This document shows, in pieces, positions 57,293 through 64,000 of a stretch of DNA of 64,000 nucleotides (position 1 is its first letter; every line of letters begins with the position of its first letter). The DNA lies in the NCBI GenBank assembly GCA_018806985.1, contig JADANN010000108.1:2976001-3040000 (forward strand). The letters run 5' to 3'. A model generated the notes under the pieces. That model searched no databases. It had not been told where the DNA came from and saw only the letters and a list, made by a program, of their open reading frames with translations. This DNA comes from Angiostrongylus vasorum. Its lineage: Eukaryota > Nematoda > Chromadorea > Rhabditida > Metastrongylidae. The translations under genes and the position numbers were made by a program.

Positions 57293-57925
57293 ATCGCAGT
57301 AGCTCTGACCTGGATATGATCTCTGTTCACAATCCATTCGGGTTGAGTGGTGACTAGAAGTTGAGTGATCGAAATAGTAAACGACATCATCAACCAGATA
57401 AACATCAACATGGTAACTTGGCTCAACGTTCAAAATCTGATTAGGAGAGCCACCGTTAGTAAGACAAAAGTTTGAATAGTAAGCACTTATGGTGAGTCGG
57501 AGATTTAGTGGTAGCGGACTAACGCTTAGCAAATACGGAGGTCATTCATTACGAAGTCGATAGCATCCGACAATGGCGGTCGTGAGTCATAGCACCACGC
57601 GACTCAACGAGCGGTCCTGAGGGATTAGGCCAGTGAATCCCGATTTTATTAGAGCCCTTCGGAGACGAAGGCTGAGCAATGTCGTTGAAAATAAGCCGAA
57701 TGTCATGGTTGCCTTTGTACGAAGAAATGAAGGCAATGCGCCAAATTCCAAATCACTATTCTCAGATTGAATAATATAGAGTCGTTATTGTAGCCCTTCC
57801 ACCGTACTTTGGTCCGTTCCTAAAATCGTCCTCTTCAATCCGGGGGCGAGTGCCGATTCCAACACTTTTTGTAACACCATCTGTATATCAAAGTGTCCCG
57901 CAACACACGCGTTGTGTCTGGTTCG
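57293..57925. other. no gene recognised
   Basis: Minus frames across 57.2-57.5 kb run into the tandem repeat and have no features. Otherwise nothing seen. Confidence 0.4.
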
Positions 57926-57929
57926 ATTT

Positions 57930-58180
57930 CTTGTCACAAGCAAACCAAACCCTCCATATCGCCGGAGGTCGAAAATTGGTATCAGACTTGTTTACGAGAG
58001 TAAAAAAACCTGATATTGATATATCGATGAACTTCGTCAAGTCACTGTACAAGTCAAATATATATTCAGCCACTTCTATAAGGCTACGAATGGAGCCTAA
58101 TGCATGGTGCATTCTTAAACGAAGGATCAACGCTGAATGCCACCTCATTTTAGACCTTATTTATATATCAATAAGCAGAG
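57930..58180 (+). mobile_element. tRNA-derived SINE, family A, old diverged copy
   Basis: AAATTGGTATCAGACTTGTT, CTAATGCATGGTGCATTC and GATCAACGCTGAATGCCACC match the family-A body in order on the plus strand. The head is not recognisable. Confidence 0.55.
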
Positions 58181-58199
58181 ATTATGCACAAATTTAGCT

Positions 58200-59320
58200 G
58201 TTTATTGATTAAGCAGTTCAGTAGAAAAGAAGTTCATAACATCCAACGCTAATGGCTCAATGAAATCTCTAGCTAGGGAGAACAGTGTAGTGTTCAAGGA
58301 CTCAGTTACTTTTTTCTAAAAAGTGCCCCATAAATCACGAGGGAAAATGCTGCAATCAACCTGCAATGGTTCATTGCCCTAATTTAGACCTCACTAGAGA
58401 ACCTCATTTTATGGGTAGTTAGATAGGAAATATTTCCAGTGCAAATTTCATTTTCCCACTCTTACGCATTCGAAAAAAGCAATATGCTTTCCAGAATTCT
58501 CAGACCTAAGCTTTAGTGAGGATCGACCTACTGGCAAGCGATCCGAGATCCGTGGTCATCGGATCTACCGTCTTCGGAGTGCCACCTTGTTCTGCAAAGG
58601 TTGAAAGTGATAACTTCATGCGGATTGACTACAGAACTTTCTGGAGTGTTCACAATTACTCTCAACAAATGTTTTTACATCTTTATAGTGGTTTCACACA
58701 TGATTCTTTTTTAATTTCTCGCATCATCCGACCGTCTGATTTCCCACACACCTTTGTCTACGTGCGACTCCAATACCGTGTTCTCGACGTTTGCTTAGTT
58801 GTAGGAAGTGCACTACTTTAATCCTAGATATAGTGTTATGCTAACTGCACAGAGGTTCTTATCGTTTTCCACAGCTGAGTAAAGCTGTCTTGTCGGTGTG
58901 ATTCGTTAAAAATTAAGAAAATTGAACGGCTTTCGATAAATCTTGCGAGACGTAGATAAGTAGTGCAGCTGAGGACAGCGTCGAATCGGATTAAAGTCCC
59001 ACAGATAACAATTATTCGACAGTTGCGCTGTCGATAAGAAAGCACCCTAAATGAAAACAAACAGTGTCGCAGTCCGTCGACACTCTCTATGGAGGTTGCA
59101 CCCATTTTGAGAAAAGCCGAGCTAGCTCTGACAATAAGGAAGAAATGCTTCCATTCTCACACATACTCAGGAGTTACATAGAACCGTGCCTTTGCGAATG
59201 TGTACGAAAAGAAAGAGGAAAAGATTAAAGTGGAAAAATTAGAAACGGAGGTTATGTTGCCCGGTTCGTCTTGCCTACTTCCGCTCGGTTCGATGTATGC
59301 GTGCAATCAGTATTCATTTC
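58200..59320. other. no gene recognised
   Basis: A 101-codon frame at 58,516-58,821 has no family features. Nothing else supported. Confidence 0.4.
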
Positions 59321-59328
59321 TTCGAAAA

Positions 59329-59571
59329 ATGTCCAACAAATATGCTAATGATGCGCTTCACCCGAGTCCAAGTGGGACTACCACTACGGCGTGAGTGGTT
59401 TTCATTCAAGCTGAACAAAAAAATTTCTGGAACCTTCGTTAAAAAAACCTTCCCACTATTAGTTTTATTCTGAGCTTCATCGACACTTCCGATGTGTCTT
59501 TCACTTGTAGAGGACCTGAAGGCGATACGGGAAAATGGCAGTCCGGGTGTTCTCATTATATGTCAACATAG
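59329..59571 (+). CDS. candidate small two-exon ORF (unrecognised)
   Basis: Exon 59329-59390 starts ATG and ends at a strong donor (GC then GTGAGT). Exon 59511-59571 follows a good acceptor, CTTTCACTTGTAG, and phases match. The product would be 40 residues beginning MSNKYANDALHPSPSG and ending GCSHYMST. The 120-base intron is of typical size. It could equally be the 5' end of a larger gene using another donor in exon 2, or chance. No homologue is known to me. Confidence 0.3.
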
Positions 59572-59579
59572 AAGTTCAT

Positions 59580-60950
59580 ATGCGTCATATGTCACCATTG
59601 TTGCTTGTTCTGATTGTGGATATCCAATTTTACATAAGCCTCTGAATATTACTGCCGTAATCAAATCTAGTGATTCCACGAATCCAATCGAGTGACTTAT
59701 TCTCAGTGGATTCAAATATGTACAGCAGCAAGAGGACTTAGATGGAATGGAATATCTTAACTAATCTATTCAATATCGTATAATATTTGAATTCTTAGTA
59801 TCGTTTGAATTGTAACTAATGTTAAAATATTCAGTGTACACAGGCAAAAACCCGGTAGCTTCTAAGAATAAGTATTCCACTGTGAATAGAATGAAGATGC
59901 TGGACATTCGAGTACTCTCAGAGTGAACGAATTCCTGAAGAGAAAACACCTATACCACTGTACTCCCTATGTGTCGCTACCATATCTGGACTTAGTGGAG
60001 CTGTGTTTAAATAGATGCCCACCCTTGACATTTCTACTGACGAAGAAGCAGTGATGATTCGTTACTGAGCTCTGCCAGCGAGTTCATTCTCGGCTGCTCA
60101 TTAGGCACGATGATCGCAAACGAAATGAAGGCGATCATTCACCACCACTAACACAACCAAATTTCGTTTTCTAAGCACCACTATTGAGATCAGCTTTCCT
60201 TCCCGTTTCCAGCTGACTAGAAAGGCTCAATCACAGCGAAGTAAACATGGTCGAGCATCTCATGCTGCTCTCCTCATTCATAAACATCCGATGTTTGCCG
60301 AATTGTTGACATCATTACAGTAGATAACTGAGCTACGGAGAAAACATAAGCGCTGCCTTGAATGGGCATAGGTTGACGAATGACGTTGACTATCTATCAA
60401 CCAAGTGTGAAGGGATAAATGACAGAACAACGATATATGATTGATATCAGTAAAATAAGGTGTTTTTTTCTAAACGATTTATTAACAGGGGGACAACCAC
60501 GGTTGTCATGCTTGTTTCAAATTTTGGGTAGAATCACGTAAAGCGATTCATATTCAAAGAACCATTGCATAAAAAAACGAGTAGGTGTGGAGAAGACGGA
60601 AGGAGAAAACCTCCACACACGATATATCAACCTACGGTGGCCGACAGCGATTCCGACAGCACTTCAGAGCACTAGATACCATTCGATTATGAGCTCATTA
60701 CTTCCATCTAAACTACAATGTTCACCTTCACTAGACTACATCGTACCTTTCAAGCAGCAACGAACTGTTGTTCTCTCTCTCGCTCTCTCTCAAGATGAAC
60801 CGTACCAACGACGAAAAAGTTTCATCAGCTATCGTCATTCATTTTTTTGATCTGGTGTGTTTATCCCGTACGTCATTCCTTCCACGCCCCCATCCTCATT
60901 ACTGAGAGACAATGCTCTTTCGTCGTTATTCGGTCTCAGTAATCGTTCTG
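59580..60950. other. no gene recognised
   Basis: Includes a short CT-rich run near 60,770-60,790. Short frames only. Confidence 0.4.
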
Positions 60951-60956
60951 TGTTAA

Positions 60957-61164
60957 TTATATTGACAAGAAAGAATGGAATGAGAAAATACATTTGTCAC
61001 CCATAAAGCAATGGCAAGCACAATGAGCATGTGTGGGCTCCAGTTCACAGCTGTAGCAGGCTGTTTGTCTCTCAAGCTCGGTCTCGAAAAAAGTGTTGAA
61101 TCTGCTTTGAATCGCTTCTTCAAGAGTTGGTGTCTGCAGATGTTCAACATCTGAATCAAATCCG
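60957..61164 (-). CDS. candidate last exon of an unrecognised gene
   Basis: After acceptor TTTCTTTCTCTATAG, the minus strand is open in two frames. The more protein-like one reads GFDSDVEHLQTPTLEEAIQS, then a Cys/His-rich end (ACYSCELEPTHAHCACHCF, GDKC) before a stop. The other frame ends in a hydrophobic HMLIVLAIALWVTNVF. Which, if either, is used cannot be told from here. Confidence 0.25.
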
Positions 61165-61299
61165 CTATAGAGAAAGAAATGCGGGAAGACCACTTAGATG
61201 AAGCAGAAATAAGGACTGTGATAATGTGGCTTTCCACCTATAATGGACGATGCGCATTGTATAAAATCGTACGTTGCTGAGAATAATTGCGACATCCTA

Positions 61300-63000
61300 C
61301 TTATAACAAACACATTTCAATGAACTTTGTTTAATTTTGACTTTAATTTTTTTCAGCAGCTGCCAGTCGAACAACTCCTCTTACTAACCTCGTCTTAACT
61401 TACTACTTCAAGAAGGCACTGGACTTCTAGTACTCTCATGAAGCTCCCTATTTCGCAATGACAAAATCCTGGTTTTTTGGGGCCTACGAGACGTATTTTC
61501 TTCCGCACCTTCCTTCCACATGGTTCAAAACTGAGGCAATTAAACACTTGCGATTTCATAGAACTGATGTTGTGATGGTCTCTGATGTTTGCAATTGCTG
61601 CCATTGGGACTCCAACTTTAAAATCACAAATACCCCTTAGGATTTTTCATAAATGTCGACTTTAAACCGATCTGAAATCGAAGAGATATTGGAGAAAAAT
61701 CGTTCATACTTATAGAGCAAAAGGGTAAAGCTTTCTATAAGGCTTCTAGGATCTCAACTACCCACCTATTCTAGTTATCGAAAAATCGTCAGTAGTTATC
61801 AAAAAACAGCATCGGCCTTTACAGGTTAATAAGCAGGATTGTTAGAATATCTGAGGGGGGACAAGAAGTCGATAAGCAGCATGATTAAGCACATTCACTG
61901 TTTTCTTCTTTTCTAAGTTGATAATTCTTTTTAGCAAAAAATGCAACGTCTTAGTAGAGCACTATATCTTCTTGAACTCTTCACTACGCGTTCCACTACT
62001 CTTCTATGAATTGAGTGGTATTTCATACGTGAACACTCACGAAGGCTTGAAGTCTTAGAAAGAGCTGGTCTAGCTTTTTCCTCACTGACTTCCTTTGCGG
62101 ATTTATGAGATGGCTGCAAATTGTTTTTGCATAATCCAAATAATATCGAATTTACCTTTGTATCCTCTTGCCCTCGATTGTTCTAGACTGCAAAGAGCTA
62201 AAGTCGTTAAGCCTATACTTTTTTCACTCAAGAATTTTTCGTCGTGGTTTACACTGAAGGTACTCTGGAATCCCTCCAGTGGGATAATTTGCTTCGGCAT
62301 TGTTTGCAATGAATGCAAAATGGTGCCTATTCAAAAGCTTCCATATTTTAGATCAAAGCGATGAAGATTTAAACACAGCTCCGAGCACTCTTTATGTGAA
62401 CTCTTGGGAATGATTTACTACCTTTGTCACAAGTATCCTATAGTCGTGTACTGAGCGGATTTTTTGGGAACTTCCCGCATTCACTTGTAAAATGACAACG
62501 TTCAAAGCATTGTTCAGTGTGTTGGCTAGGGTATAGAGCAATTCGCTCAAGAATCTTTCCACTTGTGCAGAGTTTGGTAATGATGCTTTTCTCCTCATAG
62601 GAGGCTTCAGCTGAAGTCCTCTCATCTACATGTGCTAGGTATGTGAACATTTTCCATAAGAACTTGGTTGCAGAAATAGCGTGTTTTTTTGCATTTGTTT
62701 CATTTCGGACAGTTTAGTGATGGGTAAAAAAGCACACATTACGACTTAGACTTCATTCATCTCACACACTTCACATTGAACGGTTAACAAGACCAATAGC
62801 GAGCGAAACAGTGAGTGGAACGAGCCAGAGAAATAGGCCAAGAAATCGGGGATTAGACTGAAGCATCAGGATAACACCCATAAAGACGATAGTCATGAGT
62901 AGAAAACGAGACACATACACGCACATACATATGAAATTTCTCATCTAAATGAACGATGATCGTGGATGTTTGCAATGTGTCGCCGCTATGGTTCCGCTAG
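61300..63000. other. unresolved interval with several minus-strand open frames
   Basis: Minus frames at 62,650-62,438, 62,318-62,103 (ending at a good donor, ACAAAG then GTAAAT, near 62,150), 62,119-61,931 and 61,604-61,395 could be exons of one gene downstream of pdf-1, but I could not join them in phase. No domain is recognised. Confidence 0.25.
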
Positions 63001-63008
63001 CTGACTAG

Positions 63009-63283
63009 TTATCGTCGACCGGCTGAGCTCAGTTTATTCAGATTCATCCCTAGTAGACCGTTGATAAGTTCTGCATTCGATCTGAAGGTCAAACTAATCA
63101 TCATCATACCTATCATTATATCCACAACACCATAGCAAAGACTCTTTTTTAGGTAATTGCTATAGCTATTACGAAGTCCTCTCACCTCTTGCCGACCGCC
63201 GACAATTTGCCGAGTTCCATACCAATGAGGCCATTTATCAACTCAGCGTTACTCCTCTTAACGGACCGCGTGTCGTCGTACAT
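63009..63283 (-). CDS. pdf-1: PDF-1 neuropeptide precursor, two C-terminal exons
   Basis: Exon 63283-63186 follows acceptor TACTTTTAG and encodes MYDDTRSVKR, then SNAELINGLIGMELGK plus LSAVG-K. Exon 63081-63009 follows ACCTTCAG and encodes R, then SNAELINGLLGMNLNK plus LSSAG-RR and a stop. The split AGA codon restores the KR cleavage site. Each peptide is flanked by dibasic sites and ends in Gly, so both should be amidated 21-mers. C. elegans PDF-1a and PDF-1b have the same layout and nearly the same sequence. They act through the class-B receptor PDFR-1 on locomotion, arousal and mate search. The ATG at the first exon's start is just an internal Met. The signal peptide must be upstream, possibly outside the window. 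Confidence 0.95.
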
Positions 63284-63289
63284 CTAAAA

Positions 63290-64000
63290 GTAAATTGGTC
63301 GAAAAGCTCATCTACATAAAAAAAGAATAGTATAGTGGGCATATTTCCGACTTATCTGCACCACAGGATTAGACTCTCGCCATGTGCTCTATTCAAAGCG
63401 AAATTTTGGTTTGCTGCAAGTCATCTCCACATCTTCATTTGCAAAAAGAATAACTTCGACTTTAGGACCTCGGATACAACTGTGACATTAGCATGCAGAT
63501 GCATACCACCCCCTTTCCAGTGACCTAAGTGCTCTTAGTAGCCCTACATAACTAATTTGAATTGATTCAAAGTGCCACATGCTCGGTATGGATTCCCTTA
63601 ATTGAATCCCCAGAGTTCACCTTCGATAGGTCTTGTTATGTTGACTTCGGAGCGTCGTGGCGAGTCGTATATTTTCCGTGCAGCACGATTAGTATGGTGA
63701 CAGAGCCAAGCTGCAAAACGAGGTCACTACGTCAGAGCTACTCCACGACTCAAACAAAGGACATCCATTTCTGCTCGCTTCTCTCTGAGGGCGACGAGCG
63801 TGTGAAAAAATCTACATCAGCAAACTGCATCTATTGATGGTTGAGTTGATGAAGGTAGAACGTTCATTGCATCCTGGACTGATGATGGTCTTTTATCGGA
63901 ATGTGTCACCTATACCAGTACTTCACCGGCAGCCCATCCGCTGGCTCGCTCAACTGCTTCCAATGCTTCTCTTATGAGCTTAATTAACTAATTTAGGGAA
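63290..64000 (-). other. region upstream of the pdf-1 peptide exons; candidate exon 63,987-63,922
   Basis: On the minus strand, after ..AATTAG, a 66-base open stretch encodes LIKLIREALEAVERASG then WAAGE and ends at GAA followed by GTACTGG. It is phase 0 on both sides, so it would splice in frame to the peptide exon. The helical, charged sequence fits a propeptide spacer. The donor is weak and the family comparison is not available. No signal peptide found before the window ends. Confidence 0.3.

Overview
The window is from a nematode nuclear genome, most likely a strongylid (hookworm-like, clade V). The evidence is seven recognisable animal genes split by many introns with nematode-style acceptors (TTTCAG), probable trans-splice acceptors just upstream of start codons, nematode-type PDF-1 neuropeptides, and a dense load of decayed non-LTR retroelements and tRNA-derived SINEs. 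It is not bacterial; there is no CRISPR, IS element or prophage. Exon limits below were set by reading splice sites and codon phase by eye and by comparison with remembered human and C. elegans proteins. They are models, not cDNA-confirmed.

Layout: 0-6 kb holds the 3' half of ctns-1 (cystinosin, +). 6-15 kb holds rpb-2 (second-largest RNA polymerase II subunit, -), complete in seven exons. 15.5-18.5 kb holds fsn-1 (F-box/SPRY, FBXO45-like, -), lacking only its first exon. 21.6-24.8 kb holds mrpl-3 (mitochondrial ribosomal protein L3, -). 25.9-27.3 kb holds ntl-9 (CNOT9, +). 27.3-35.9 kb has no gene I recognise. 36-50 kb holds a co-directional trio on +: a JMJD8-like jumonji protein, vps-22 (ESCRT-II SNF8) and bud-23 (18S rRNA m7G methyltransferase), separated by about 0.4-0.55 kb and probably an operon. 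50-63 kb is repeat-rich with only weak exon candidates. At the right edge, on -, are the last exons of pdf-1, encoding two PDF neuropeptides.

The genes are mostly housekeeping: transcription (rpb-2), mRNA decay (ntl-9), ribosome production (mrpl-3, bud-23), membrane traffic and lysosome (vps-22, ctns-1), plus synapse-related fsn-1 and pdf-1. From memory, ntl-9/rpb-2/fsn-1/mrpl-3 and vps-22/bud-23 are also neighbours on C. elegans chromosome III, so much of the window looks like conserved microsynteny.

The repeats are the more novel part: (1) a Penelope-like non-autonomous element with inverted arms, each carrying a hammerhead-ribozyme-like fold, with a 12-bp target-site duplication; (2) a tRNA-derived SINE with a perfect 7-bp acceptor stem; (3) a second tRNA-derived SINE; (4) a ~390-bp element sharing its ends with an RTE-type LINE; (5) several decayed LINE copies, the largest sitting in a bud-23 intron.
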